Shown: positions 27,601 to 36,099, counted from the stretch's first letter. The stretch: 64,000 nucleotides of DNA from Thalassotalea_E sp964620605 (GCA_964620605.1 CAZUHQ010000003.1:1-64000); one strand, 5' to 3'. Numbers and translations: made by a program. Notes: generated by a model not told the origin, from the letters alone.

Positions 27601-29765
27601 CCGGTAGCACCGGGCTCATGTTCGCTATCACTAGTCTCGCTATAAGTGCCGGATAAGGTACATTCGGTATAAGTCGTTTGCACGCAATCGCCCAAGGTGT
27701 AACGCACCTGGCCGATACCTGAGCCTGAAGAAGTTTCCCCTAAACCTTCAAGCGTCAAACTACCGCTGGTGGTTAACGAGGCACCTTTTAGTGACATCGA
27801 AGACTGAACGACATCAATCTGCACTGATGCTACTGCTTGCCCCTGATTTGGGTCTGTTACCCGATACTGAAAACTGTCCTGGCCGCTAAAGCCAGCATCT
27901 GGTTGATAACTAAAACTACCATCAGCCGCCAGAGTCAACTGACCATGCGCAGGCTCAGTTTCCGGTGTCGTTATCACAGTCAAACTGTCCAGATCCGGAT
28001 CGCTGTCGTTACTGAGCACGCCAGGTGCCATAACATTTAAGCTGCCATTAACATTGATCTGATAATAATCATCCAGGGCAACCGGGGCATCATTTACCGC
28101 GAGCACCTCTATTAACACCATGGCCTCGGCGAAGTTATCCTGACCATCGGTAATTTGATAAATAAAACTGTCTGTGCCGTAAAAATTGGCATTTGGCAAA
28201 TAAGTAAAATTACCGTTAACGTCGATCGTCAGCACGCCATTTTTAACATTTTCCACTAAGCTGGCAGTTAAAGTTAAGGTATCGTTTTCCAAGTCATAAT
28301 CGTTCATCAGCAACGCGTCACTAGCTGTGGCACTTACCGTTAGCGTACCATCTTCATTGAGCTGATAGCTGTCGTTAACGGCCACCGGCGGCACATTAAC
28401 ATCGCCAACCTTGATATCGACCCTGGCATTAGCCGTTAAGCCATGAATGTCCTGAATTTGATAGATAAAATAGTCCAGACCGGAAAAGCCGCTATCAGGC
28501 TGATAATCGAAACTGCCATCGGTATTTAAATTAAGAGTACCGTGCTGCACATTTTCTACCGGCGTAGCCAGCAAACTTATGGCATCGCCTTCGACATCGG
28601 AATCGTTCGCTAAAATTCCCGGTGCCGTAACATTAAGCGCTTGATCAACCGGCGTTGCATAAGCATCGCGCAAGGCGGTTGGCGGGTCGTTGATATCATC
28701 AACATTGATTTGTACGCTGCCTTGCGACAGCCCCCCTTGGCCATCCTGCACTTCATAAATAAAACTGTCATTGCCGATAAAATTTTCCGTCGGAGTGTAG
28801 ATAAAACTGCCATCGCGGTTAAGCGCTAAATCGCCATTTTGTGGGAACTGGATCGGCAAAGGTGATACACTGAGCTGATCGTTTTCGTTATCTGAATCAT
28901 TGAGCAAAACATTGCCACTCAACGCCTGGTTTTGCGGTGACGAATAACTTTCCTGCTGCACTACTGGCGGAGTATTTGGCAAGCCGGACGGCACCGCCAA
29001 CCTTAATTCAGAACTAAAGGCACTTTCACCGCTACCATCAACCCCGGTTAACTGTAGAAAATATTGCTGATCTGCATTCAACCCGGTAAAAGTTTGCGGC
29101 CCGCCACTGACCGCGAGTTTCGCCTGGCCTTGTGCTTTACTCAAATAATTAGCAGTCGTTACACCAGACTCAGCCGCCAACACCAGGTTGTAACGCAATA
29201 ACTCAGAGGAACTTTGCCAGTTAACCTCCAGACTTTGGCCATCGCTGGAGCGGCTAGTCGTCAAACCATCAATGCGTCGCAATTGCCAATCCAGGGTCAC
29301 TGCATCAACCAGCATTTGATTGCCTAGATCATCTAACACCCATAAACCTAAAGTTAATGGCCCGACGTATACGCCATAATCCGCCGGATTGATATTGGTT
29401 TCGGTCTTGCTGAACACGCCCTGTGGACAATCATCCTCAGGTTCGCACAAATATTTCAGCTCTGCACTTTGGTTAAAACTCAAACCGACTATCGCCAGGC
29501 CATCAGGATCTTCCGCCCGTACCGACGCCAGTAAGTTACCGGTAAATTTCTCATTATCAAACGGATGAACAAATTGACCACTGGCATTAGCGCCAGATAC
29601 AGGCGCAACCTTGAGGCGGCCACCCGGTGCATATTGTGGCGTAAGCACAAATGGAGCAGGCGCGGCAGATGGTGTTGCTGACGGCTCATTTTGCTCACCA
29701 GAACCACACCCACTAAGGACAGATAACAACAGCAGGGGAATTAGACAGAAATTAAATTGTTTCAT
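24603..29765 (-). CDS. Giant repeat lipoprotein: FN3-like, cadherin/Big_9-type repeats and Ycf48/BNR-like propeller
   Basis: This 1720-residue protein has a lipoprotein signal peptide (LSVLSGC; Cys20), so it is membrane-anchored and periplasmic or surface-exposed. After a linker come an FN3-like domain (about 160-260) and about seven Ig-like tandem-95/cadherin repeats (about 265-660 and 860-1130) with recurrent NDSD calcium-type loops and DGSFxYxP strands. A Cys-containing spacer domain splits them at about 660-855. The C-terminal ~590 residues hold repeated VAVGDNGxIxxSxDGxxW units of a beta-propeller resembling Ycf48/photosystem assembly factors or BNR sialidase repeats. Adhesion or ligand sensing is plausible. 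It lies between fecR and the CHASE2 cyclase genes. Confidence 0.85.
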   Translation of the reverse strand: MKQFNFCLIPLLLLSVLSGCGSGEQNEPSATPSAAPAPFVLTPQYAPGGRLKVAPVSGANASGQFVHPFDNEKFTGNLLASVRAEDPDGLAIVGLSFNQSAELKYLCEPEDDCPQGVFSKTETNINPADYGVYVGPLTLGLWVLDDLGNQMLVDAVTLDWQLRRIDGLTTSRSSDGQSLEVNWQSSSELLRYNLVLAAESGVTTANYLSKAQGQAKLAVSGGPQTFTGLNADQQYFLQLTGVDGSGESAFSSELRLAVPSGLPNTPPVVQQESYSSPQNQALSGNVLLNDSDNENDQLSVSPLPIQFPQNGDLALNRDGSFIYTPTENFIGNDSFIYEVQDGQGGLSQGSVQINVDDINDPPTALRDAYATPVDQALNVTAPGILANDSDVEGDAISLLATPVENVQHGTLNLNTDGSFDYQPDSGFSGLDYFIYQIQDIHGLTANARVDIKVGDVNVPPVAVNDSYQLNEDGTLTVSATASDALLMNDYDLENDTLTLTASLVENVKNGVLTIDVNGNFTYLPNANFYGTDSFIYQITDGQDNFAEAMVLIEVLAVNDAPVALDDYYQINVNGSLNVMAPGVLSNDSDPDLDSLTVITTPETEPAHGQLTLAADGSFSYQPDAGFSGQDSFQYRVTDPNQGQAVASVQIDVVQSSMSLKGASLTTSGSLTLEGLGETSSGSGIGQVRYTLGDCVQTTYTECTLSGTYSETSDSEHEPGATGSYTMVYVYDGTGPTPTIAESISPGSNTVIFNEVGESTFTLTLFPDSGGEIVAYFPPGSGSPLSFSAFLATDAVCSGLGVSQACNVGQVGLTPDAVIIGDVASFTFIIDQPVLNNNQPPIANPDQATVQEDGSVNINVLANDSDPDGDSLQVISATAANGSAAIETDFTVTYQPAADFNGQDTINYTIYDGKGNSVSSTVEVTISPVNDAPQPGNIDGLVNNSTTAMFIDVLAVATDIEMDNLTLVSAITSAGSISIVNNLLYFEPGGVAENTQVVIEYVIADGNGGQTTGTLVLFIANNWPNVNPDAYATRPATLLNVDDQQYLSPLFNDIDVNSGDVLTYDLRLTPAKFGTFTDFSTPESGFSYLPFTGSFGIDGSIYQITDGQNEGEGLFTIQVSDIDWDNSVASPNIPVLDFLDLTFDGIDYALFNNDAVVETPTPSQGKYYAVSGRMIISSSDKQIWQTEYATYNGNLTAIASGYTTKNPGVETHIAVGNSSSILMQQRSGSNASHWLELATGIANGFNNIQFDGSRFMAVSKQNVAFSDNGYQWAGVTVNTDTEFRDIIFANDLYVIVGDGGTIETSAEGVSWQLQTSGTVERLNAIAYGNGSFVAVGESGTILSSTDGGSWLSRISGISDHLNQVVWQQSQFVAVGDGSKVLTSPDGISWTQQTSIDTGNIRSVLFDGSELLLGSNNGELFASQDGQSFTPLQQSQDQLTAVASDGGNILVRAGNPALLYRSNDQGQSWSALSALGAMNVNALEYFNGQFIAVGDNGLIMLSTDGANWNTVSSGSSANLQDVFWYSGQDVQGAPFSLYVAVGNNGVILTSQNGTSWALEVSSPASTDDLLAVSHDDDYFVAVGNNGRLLVRNNTATPGATTWMDFFSNTSWGNLHDIYFTGSRCVIVGDNGRVVTGTSQTVFSSSVLSPSLAMFAVDGNSNQVVAAGQDGAVFVSQDGGISWQQALQATEFNLYDLDVQPTGNLIYAVGERGTFIKGTTDIN

Positions 29766-29791
29766 GCTGACCTCTTGTCCTCTTTACTCGC

Positions 29792-30967
29792 TTATGGCTG
29801 ACTCTCACCTAACACAAAAGTACCGCCGGCGTTGATCGACGAATCCAGATTTTCTGATAAAAACACATCGCCAAACACCTGACTGCCATTCTCGACAAAG
29901 ACCCCGGAGATCGAGCCATCTGCCAGCTCGTTGTCATGGGCGGCGAAATTGATATTTATCTCAAGCCCTCCCTGCTCGATAATGCCATTAAATACCGCAA
30001 ACCATTCACCCTGGCTATCGATAAAAGACAGCTGACCGCTCTCCACCCGTGCGGAGTCAAAATCGACAGTCATCGACATAAACGCCTCCTGCACCGCCCC
30101 CAAAGAACTGGCAAAACTGTGTTGCAGTAAGCCAAAAGTTGCACTACCGCTGCGTGACAAACCATCAGATGGCGGCAAAAAATCACCATAATTAAAATCG
30201 GCGTCTATCCACTCGTCAGTGGTTTGATCATAGTCATTGAGCGCGAGCTCAAACTCCTGATGATTCACACTGCTAGTAACGCTATCATGCTGTTGCTGTG
30301 CAGCCAAGACATCGGCAGCTGGCGCCGCATCAGGCACCAGTTCTGCGGTATGACCAAGCACCAAGGCTTTTGGCACTTGTAATAAAAACTCAACTTCACC
30401 ATTAGCTTTTACTTTCGCAATACTGAATTCATGCTCTTTGCCTAAACTAAAAGCTATTGGGCTGGCACCAACCGTTACCTGAACATCAATGGCGCCTTGC
30501 CACACCGCCAGCAACAGCTCCTTATCTAGCAACTGAGCACTGTAATCAGTGCCGCGCACCCCGATACTCGCTACTGGTGTATTCAGTTGATAATTAGTTT
30601 TTCCCTGACTCAGTTTGCCGGTCACCGTACGCAATCCACCTTTTAGCAAAGACATCGCGATAGAAGCTTGCTCGGACTGAGGATTAAAATCATAGCTGGC
30701 AATCGCCAGCTGACTCTGCTCTTTTAACGATAATAAGCCGCCATCGACCATACGCAGCTGAGTACGGCTATCGATTTCAGTAAATACCGTATCTTGCATA
30801 AATATCGGCGCCCGGCGCTTTAAAGCGCGTTCACCTTCGTCGGTTGCCGCTTTAACCTGTCCAAGCGCCATAATGGTTTTACCGGCATTAGTTTGCATCT
30901 CGGCAGCCATAACAGATAAATTAAGGAGGCTAACCACCCAAAAACAGCTAAATATCAATAGTTTCAT
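29792..30967 (-). CDS. Secreted FecR-domain protein
   Basis: The 391-residue protein has a signal peptide (cleavage near SVMAAE) and an N-terminal FecR domain (about 30-175). Typical segments are RRAPIFMQDTVFTEIDSRTQLRMVDGGLLSLKEQS in part and the diagnostic LNTPVASIGVRGTDYSAQ. There is no membrane anchor, so unlike classic FecR anti-sigma regulators it is free in the periplasm and no sigma-factor gene is adjacent. The C-terminal ~130 residues form a separate beta-rich domain. It starts 9 bases after the TPR/barrel gene and precedes the lipoprotein and CHASE2-cyclase genes, a set that suggests an envelope sensor. Confidence 0.85.
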   Translation of the reverse strand: MKLLIFSCFWVVSLLNLSVMAAEMQTNAGKTIMALGQVKAATDEGERALKRRAPIFMQDTVFTEIDSRTQLRMVDGGLLSLKEQSQLAIASYDFNPQSEQASIAMSLLKGGLRTVTGKLSQGKTNYQLNTPVASIGVRGTDYSAQLLDKELLLAVWQGAIDVQVTVGASPIAFSLGKEHEFSIAKVKANGEVEFLLQVPKALVLGHTAELVPDAAPAADVLAAQQQHDSVTSSVNHQEFELALNDYDQTTDEWIDADFNYGDFLPPSDGLSRSGSATFGLLQHSFASSLGAVQEAFMSMTVDFDSARVESGQLSFIDSQGEWFAVFNGIIEQGGLEININFAAHDNELADGSISGVFVENGSQVFGDVFLSENLDSSINAGGTFVLGESQP

Positions 30968-30976
30968 CTTAGTCTC

Positions 30977-32341
30977 CTAAAAGCTGTACCTGACCGACGC
31001 CATCGCCTTAGTGCGCTGATAATCATACAAAATCAGATTACTGTTATGATTAATGTGGCTAACCGTGATACTGGCCTGCCAGTTAGGTAAAAACAAATAA
31101 TTCAAGCGCGCTTCAAGCCGGGTAAGTTCAGTTTTTCTTTTCGTTTGAAATAAAGGTTCAACTGCTTGATGATTTCCGTCGAGATAATCAAATTTACCTG
31201 ACAGACTGGTTTGACCGTTAATACGCCAATTGATTAGATAACTGGCGCCCCATAAGTCCCTGTCGATATGTTGATTCCCACTTGCCCTGGCATTTTCCGT
31301 TCCCACCCTTAGAACGAATTTATGCCTGACCTGCCTAACACTTTTACTAAACCATAACGCAGCGATAAATTGTTCTTTATCCCGATGATTAACCTGCTGA
31401 TAACTCTCTAATGCCAAAGAAACGCTGGCTCCGACACGACTACTGGCCGTTAACGGATAACCACCGTTGATCACCAGACCGGAATACTCCAAATAGGAAT
31501 CGCCATCCAGGCGCAGCGGGCGGTAGAAGGCACTGAAATCTAACTCCAAGTTTTGCCACTGATCCCGGTAACCAGCCAAAGCACTATAGTAAGTGCGATC
31601 CCAGGCAAGTGACTTGGAATATTGCACGGACTGAAGGCTCGCACCGGCATACCAGGCACTTTGTTGACTTAAAGGTTTGGCATATAGCAGCTGCGCCTGA
31701 ATATCACTATAAGCAGATTCTATTTCCCGGCTTTGTTCAAACAAGCGAATATTTCCCAACCATGGAATATTAACAAATTCATCTTCTACGCCATTATTGG
31801 CATTAGAATCTACCCCAACACCAAGTTGCAGCCAATTTTGCCAATGACCGGATTGCTGCGACAGGCGACGGTGAATCGCCTCTAGATAATTAGCAATACT
31901 ATCGCGATATTGATGTTCCGCCTGGCTTTGTTGCAACAGTTCAAACTGATTTTGTGCCGCCTGCAATTGATACAACTCGAAATAGGTCACCGCCAAATAA
32001 TATCTGGCATAAAAGGAGTCAGGCTGGCGATTTAATACCCGCTCAAAAGCAAACACTGCCAACTGTAATTCTCCGGCGGCTTTCGCTGCCATGGCCAGAG
32101 CATAATCAAATTCAGGATCCCCTTCCCATTGCTCAAGCGATGATGTCGCCAGTTGAAATGCCTGCTGAGGCTGTTCAGCTTTTAGTAAGGATAAAATGTG
32201 CTGTTGTGGGTTTTCAGTATCGGCATGGCAAAACAGGCTGTTAAGACCAATAGATAAAAAAAACACCGCACGCATGGCTTTACAAGAATTAAAGCCGATT
32301 GAGGCAGATACACGCCCATTGTTTTGTTGTTTCCGGAGCAT
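30977..32341 (-). CDS. TPR protein with C-terminal outer-membrane beta-barrel
   Basis: The 454-residue protein has TPR-like helical repeats (about 48-150; LAMAAKAAGELQLAVFAFERV and the next unit). A long beta-rich region follows (about 165-454) with alternating aromatic residues and a terminal MASVRYSF, the signature of an outer-membrane barrel. This architecture is like the surface-lipoprotein assembly modifier (Slam) family. A Slam-like role with the neighbouring giant lipoprotein is attractive but unproven. The start is ambiguous: the ATG at 32341 gives a long n-region, while the ATG at 32275 gives a compact signal peptide ending CHA. It is the first gene of the FecR/lipoprotein/CHASE2 operon. 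Confidence 0.75.
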   Translation of the reverse strand: MLRKQQNNGRVSASIGFNSCKAMRAVFFLSIGLNSLFCHADTENPQQHILSLLKAEQPQQAFQLATSSLEQWEGDPEFDYALAMAAKAAGELQLAVFAFERVLNRQPDSFYARYYLAVTYFELYQLQAAQNQFELLQQSQAEHQYRDSIANYLEAIHRRLSQQSGHWQNWLQLGVGVDSNANNGVEDEFVNIPWLGNIRLFEQSREIESAYSDIQAQLLYAKPLSQQSAWYAGASLQSVQYSKSLAWDRTYYSALAGYRDQWQNLELDFSAFYRPLRLDGDSYLEYSGLVINGGYPLTASSRVGASVSLALESYQQVNHRDKEQFIAALWFSKSVRQVRHKFVLRVGTENARASGNQHIDRDLWGASYLINWRINGQTSLSGKFDYLDGNHQAVEPLFQTKRKTELTRLEARLNYLFLPNWQASITVSHINHNSNLILYDYQRTKAMASVRYSF

Positions 32342-32524
32342 AATTGCTTGTTAGTTTGGCGAATACTAGCTATCAGTATAGAAGCAAAAGAAAATTATGC
32401 CTGACTAAGTATCAGATTTTATTGAGAACGAATAAAATCTAGCCTACTACAGAATATCACTAGACGAGCAGCAAGAACGGATATTACCCACTGGCAAGCA
32501 CCTTCGACTCTATACACTCCACTT

Positions 32525-32708
32525 TTACGTAAGATCATGCCACCCCGTATAGTCAACAAGTAAATCACTGGTCATCACCATATCGCCATCTTGTAATAGC
32601 GGGTGTGGAAAGTTTTTCTGATTGGCAATAGCCAGGGTTTGTTCTAGGTCGAATGTAAACGGCTCACGTATATCAACTACGTTGGGGTGATGTTCAGCTA
32701 TTCGCGAT
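32525..32708 (-). pseudogene. tnsA: tnsA relic (Tn7-like heteromeric transposase endonuclease), truncated at both ends
   Basis: A minus-strand open stretch of about 60 codons encodes HHPNVVDIREPF, then TLAIANQKNFPHP and DMVMTSDLLVD, followed by a stop. This lines up with Tn7 TnsA around VLDIREQF, the T..IA....HP spacing and VMSTDFLVD, including the catalytic aspartate equivalent to D114. Upstream, a stop in the same frame removes the N-terminal part with the catalytic glutamate, and the C-terminal lysine region is gone. It lies in the 464-bp gap 32342-32805. The rest of that gap holds no recognisable gene. Its orientation is the one expected for an element inserted downstream of glmS. Confidence 0.8.
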
Positions 32709-32747
32709 CATAAAATAACCGCTAGTGAGCTCCTCTGATGATAGTCT

Positions 32748-32779
32748 TTGCATATTGTTGCTAAATTAGCTAATTTAGC
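32748..32779 (+). promoter_or_regulatory. Putative promoter and palindromic operator of the type I R-M operon
   Basis: TTGCAT (32748-32753) and TAATTT (32771-32776) are spaced by 17 bases. The 20-bp perfect palindrome GCTAAATTAGCTAATTTAGC (32760-32779) covers the -10 element, and a further GCTAAAT half-site follows directly. This is a likely operator for a repressor, 26 bases before the first ORF of the operon. Confidence 0.5.
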
Positions 32780-32805
32780 TAAATGATAAAAACGAAGTCC
32801 TGATC

Positions 32806-33045
32806 ATGTCTGAACAAACAATTTTTGAGCAAATTAAATTGGCACTCGCTGATGCACCACGCAATCAGTATACGGCTGAGTTACACCTGCAAATGATCAA
32901 ATACGCGGATGATCTAAAGCACATCACTTCAAAAGAATTCAGTGAAGGCGTGGGGCTTAAACAAAGTTTAGGAACAGAGTTCAGCAAGATGCGTAACTTA
33001 ACCACCAGGCTTAAGGCTGCGGGGTTAGATACCAACAGAATTTAA
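32806..33045 (+). CDS. Small HTH-like protein associated with type I R-M loci
   Basis: This 79-residue, helix-rich protein starts at the ATG at 32806. It includes the segments ALADAPRNQYTAELHLQMIKYADDLKHIT and KMRNLTTRLKAAGLD (given here only in part), a small conserved family that in other gammaproteobacteria I recall next to hsdM. The likely role is regulatory: it sits directly behind a palindrome-covered promoter and before hsdM. DNA binding is an inference. No enzymatic motif is visible. The gene is intact, unlike hsdM and hsdR downstream. Confidence 0.6.
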   Translation: MSEQTIFEQIKLALADAPRNQYTAELHLQMIKYADDLKHITSKEFSEGVGLKQSLGTEFSKMRNLTTRLKAAGLDTNRI

Positions 33046-33130
33046 GTTGAACGCCCAAATTGTCCACAAGTTAGAATTTTTGATACGTGTCGAGTGACAC
33101 GTATTAGTATCAGTTTAATAGGAATTATAA

Positions 33131-34708
33131 ATGACAAGTTTACAGCAACGTGCCGAACTTCAACGCCAAATATGGGCGATTGCCAACGATGTGCGCGGCT
33201 CAGTGGATGGCTGGGATTTTAAGCAATATGTACTGGGGTCGCTGTTCTACCGTTTTATCAGTGAAAACTTTGTCAACTACATCACAGGCGGAGATGAGAG
33301 CGTTAATTATGCTGCCATGTCTAACGATGATGAAAACATTCTGGCTGCCAAAGATGATGCAGTTCGCACTAAAGGATATTTTATCCTTCCTAGCCAGTTG
33401 TTTAGCAATGTGGCGGCTAATGCGCATAAGAACGAAAATTTAAATACGGATTTGGCGGCTATTTTTGCTGCAATCGAAAACTCAGCCAATGGCTACGATT
33501 CAGAAAAAGACATCAAAGGCTTGTTTGCCGACTTTGATACCACCAGTAATCGTCTGGGTAATACGGTAGAGGCAAAAAATAAACGCCTTGCTGCGGTATT
33601 AAAACGCGTGTCTGAACTGTCTTTCGGCAATTTTGAAGGCGGTTTTGAAGATAACCAAATCGATTTGTTCGGTGATGCTTATGAGTTCTTAATTTCAAAC
33701 TATGCCGCCAATGCGGGTAAATCCGGTGGCTAATTTTTCACCCCGCAGCACGTTTCAAAATTGATCGCGCAGCTCGCTATGCACGGCCAAACCAGTGTCA
33801 ATAAAATCTATGACCCCGCGGCAGGTTCGGGCTCGTTGCTGTTACAAGCCAAAAAGCACTTTGATGCGCATATCATTGAAGACGGTTTTTTTGGACAAGA
33901 GCTAAACCACACTACTTACAACTTGGCGCGTATGAATATGTTTTTGCACAACATTAACTACGACAAGTTTAATATCCAGTTGGGCGACACCTTAATCGAA
34001 CCGCACTTTGGTGACGACAAGCCCTTTGACGCGATTGTTTCCAATCCGCCTTATTCGGTTAAATGGATAGGCAGCGACGACCCAACCCTAATCAACGACG
34101 ACCGCTTTGCGCCCGCTGGTGTGCTCGCGCCTAAATCAAAAGCCGACTTTGCCTTTGTGCTGCATGCGCTGAATTATTTATCTGGCCGAGGCCGTGCGGC
34201 TATTGTGTGCTTCCCCGGTATTTTTTACCGTGGTGGCGCTGAGCAAAAAATTCGTAAGTATCTAGTCGATAACAATTATGTGGAAACCGTGATTTCACTG
34301 GCTCCTAACCTGTTCTTTGGCACCACCATTGCCGTGAACATTTTGGTGCTGTCAAAACACAAAACCGACACCACCACCCAGTTTATCGATGCCAGCGGTT
34401 TGTTTAAAAAAGAAACCAATAACAACGTTTTAACGGACAACGAAGACGAAAAAAATCCGGGTCATATTCAGCAAATTATGAAGGTGTTCGCCAGCAAAGA
34501 GAACGTTGATCACTTTGCTAAATCGGTTGATTTGGATGTTATCGCAGGCAATAGCTACAATCTTTCGGTAAGCAGTTATGTGGAAGCTAAAGACAACCGT
34601 GAGCTAGTGGACATTACAGAGCTTAATGCCGAACTTAAAACCACCGTTGCTAAAATTGATGCGCTTCGCAGTGATATTGATGCCATAGTTGCGGAGATTG
34701 ACGCATGA
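33131..34708 (+). pseudogene. hsdM: hsdM, type I DNA methyltransferase subunit interrupted by an in-frame nonsense codon
   Basis: The reading frame from the ATG at 33131 (AGGA upstream) encodes 200 residues of HsdM N-terminal helical domain, then TAA at 33731-33733. It continues in the same frame for another 324 codons to 34708. The stop replaces the glutamate codon of the conserved SGGEFFTPQHV motif (GAA to TAA, one substitution). The remainder has DPAAGSGSLL (SAM motif I) and the catalytic SNPPY. Without the stop the product would be 525 residues, the usual size. Truncation separates the N-terminal domain from the catalytic core, so methylation is presumably lost unless the stop is read through. 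The 3' end overlaps hsdS (ATGA). Confidence 0.92.
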
Positions 34709-36099
34709 GTCATTTGAACTATTTAGAGAAGCTATTAGAAGGCGTGGGTACTGAATGGCAAGCTTTAGGTGATTTAGTAACATTACGCCGGGGGAGAGTT
34801 ATGTCAAAAGGGTTCCTGTCTGAAAATACAGGAATATTCCCAGTTTATAGCTCTCAAACAGCAAATGATGGAATGATTGGCTCAATCGATACTTACGATT
34901 TTGATGGTGAATATATTAGTTGGACCACCGATGGCGCTAATGCGGGCACTATATTTTATCGTAAAGGGAAATTTTCAATTACAAATGTTTGTGGTCTCAT
35001 GAAGATCATAGATGAAAACCTTTTAAACTATAAGTATTTGTATTATTGGTTGACAACTGAAGCTAAAAAGTACGTTTATTCAGGTATGGGTAATCCGAAG
35101 CTAATGAGTCATCAGGTTGAAAAAATTGTAGTCCCCATCCCATGCCCAGATAACCCAGAAAAATCGCTGGCAATACAAGCTGAAATAGTGCGTATTCTGG
35201 ACGCATTTACCGCCATGACCGCCGAGCTTAACATGCGGAAAAAACAATACAATTACTACCGCGACCAGTTACTCTCGTTCCCATGCTCCAGCGTGGGAAC
35301 GCAAGGTGAGGTTGAGTGGAAGACGTTAGGTGACCTTGCAGAAAATCTGGACTCAAAGCGTAAGCCTATAACCAGTGGTCTAAGAGAAGCTGGCGAAATT
35401 CCATACTACGGTGCATCTGGTATCGTCGATTATGTCATGGATTACATATTTGACGGTGATTACTTATTAGTCTCTGAGGATGGCGCAAATCTATTAGCCC
35501 GTAATACGCCTATAGCATTTAGTATTAGTGGTAAAACATGGGTAAATAATCATGCTCACGTGCTTAAATTTGAAACTTACGCGGAGAGAAAGTACGTAGA
35601 ATACTATCTGAATAGTATCGACCTAACTCCTTACATTTCTGGAGCAGCCCAACCAAAGTTGAATAAAAAGAACTTGGAAAGTATAAATATTCCAAATCCA
35701 GCCCCTAAAGAAAAAGAACGCATTGTGGCTATCTTAGATAAATTTGATTCTTTGACCTGTTCAATTAAAGAAGGCCTTCCCCGCGAAATCGAGCTACGTC
35801 AAAAGCAATACGAGTATTATCGTGACTTGTTGTTGAGCTTCCCGCGAGGTGATTCAGATGAAGCCGCCTTAAATCTGCATTCCCACGGCAGGCCGCGAGA
35901 ACGAGGCACAAGGCTCCCACGCAGGAGCATGGGAGCCAGTATGTATCGGAACGTGCAGCCAGTGTGTGTTGGAGCACGGAACCAGCACTTTCTCGTTCCC
36001 ACGCTCTGCGTTTCATTTTCTCGTTCCCATGCTCTGCGTTTCGTTTTCTCGTTCCCATGCTCTGCGTGGGAATGCATAGGGAGGCCAAGTAATGGGTAG
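34705..36099 (+). CDS. hsdS: hsdS, type I R-M specificity subunit with REP-derived insertions
   Basis: This 464-residue protein has two target-recognition domains, each followed by a conserved helix ending RKKQYNYYRDQLLSFP (about 180-195) or RQKQYEYYRDLLLSFP (about 370-385). This is the repeat structure of type IC-like HsdS, which normally has about 400 residues. Recognition-domain motifs include WQALGDLV and VEWKTLGDLA. In the central linker a REP palindrome (35276-35301) is read in frame. After residue ~385 the last ~75 residues are translated REP sequence, rich in Arg, Ser, Cys and His, and unlikely to be native. The start overlaps the hsdM end by 4 bases, and the end overlaps the RAYT start by 8. 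Confidence 0.88.
   Translation: MSHLNYLEKLLEGVGTEWQALGDLVTLRRGRVMSKGFLSENTGIFPVYSSQTANDGMIGSIDTYDFDGEYISWTTDGANAGTIFYRKGKFSITNVCGLMKIIDENLLNYKYLYYWLTTEAKKYVYSGMGNPKLMSHQVEKIVVPIPCPDNPEKSLAIQAEIVRILDAFTAMTAELNMRKKQYNYYRDQLLSFPCSSVGTQGEVEWKTLGDLAENLDSKRKPITSGLREAGEIPYYGASGIVDYVMDYIFDGDYLLVSEDGANLLARNTPIAFSISGKTWVNNHAHVLKFETYAERKYVEYYLNSIDLTPYISGAAQPKLNKKNLESINIPNPAPKEKERIVAILDKFDSLTCSIKEGLPREIELRQKQYEYYRDLLLSFPRGDSDEAALNLHSHGRPRERGTRLPRRSMGASMYRNVQPVCVGARNQHFLVPTLCVSFSRSHALRFVFSFPCSAWECIGRPSNG
35276..35301. repeat. REP palindrome inside the hsdS central linker
   Basis: CGTTCCCATGC-TCCA-GCGTGGGAACG forms an 11-bp stem with one wobble and a 4-base loop. It matches the REP family that brackets the RAYT gene downstream, and it is translated in frame within HsdS. 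Confidence 0.85.
35912..36077. repeat. REP/BIME cluster at the hsdS 3' end, left of the RAYT gene
   Basis: The cluster begins with a hairpin GGCTCCCACGC-AGGA-GCATGGGAGCC (35912-35937). Three tandem units of 28 bp follow, starting at 35991, 36019 and 36047, each beginning TCTCGTTCCCA. The third is a complete REP hairpin ending GCGTGGGAATGCAT. A degenerate copy precedes the cluster near 35878-35905. The units encode the odd C-terminal tail of HsdS. Confidence 0.88.

Noticed and set aside
35991..36077. Three 28-bp tandem repeats that might suggest a CRISPR array
   Set aside because: The units are directly abutting with no spacers, form REP hairpins, and flank a RAYT gene, so they are a REP/BIME cluster.
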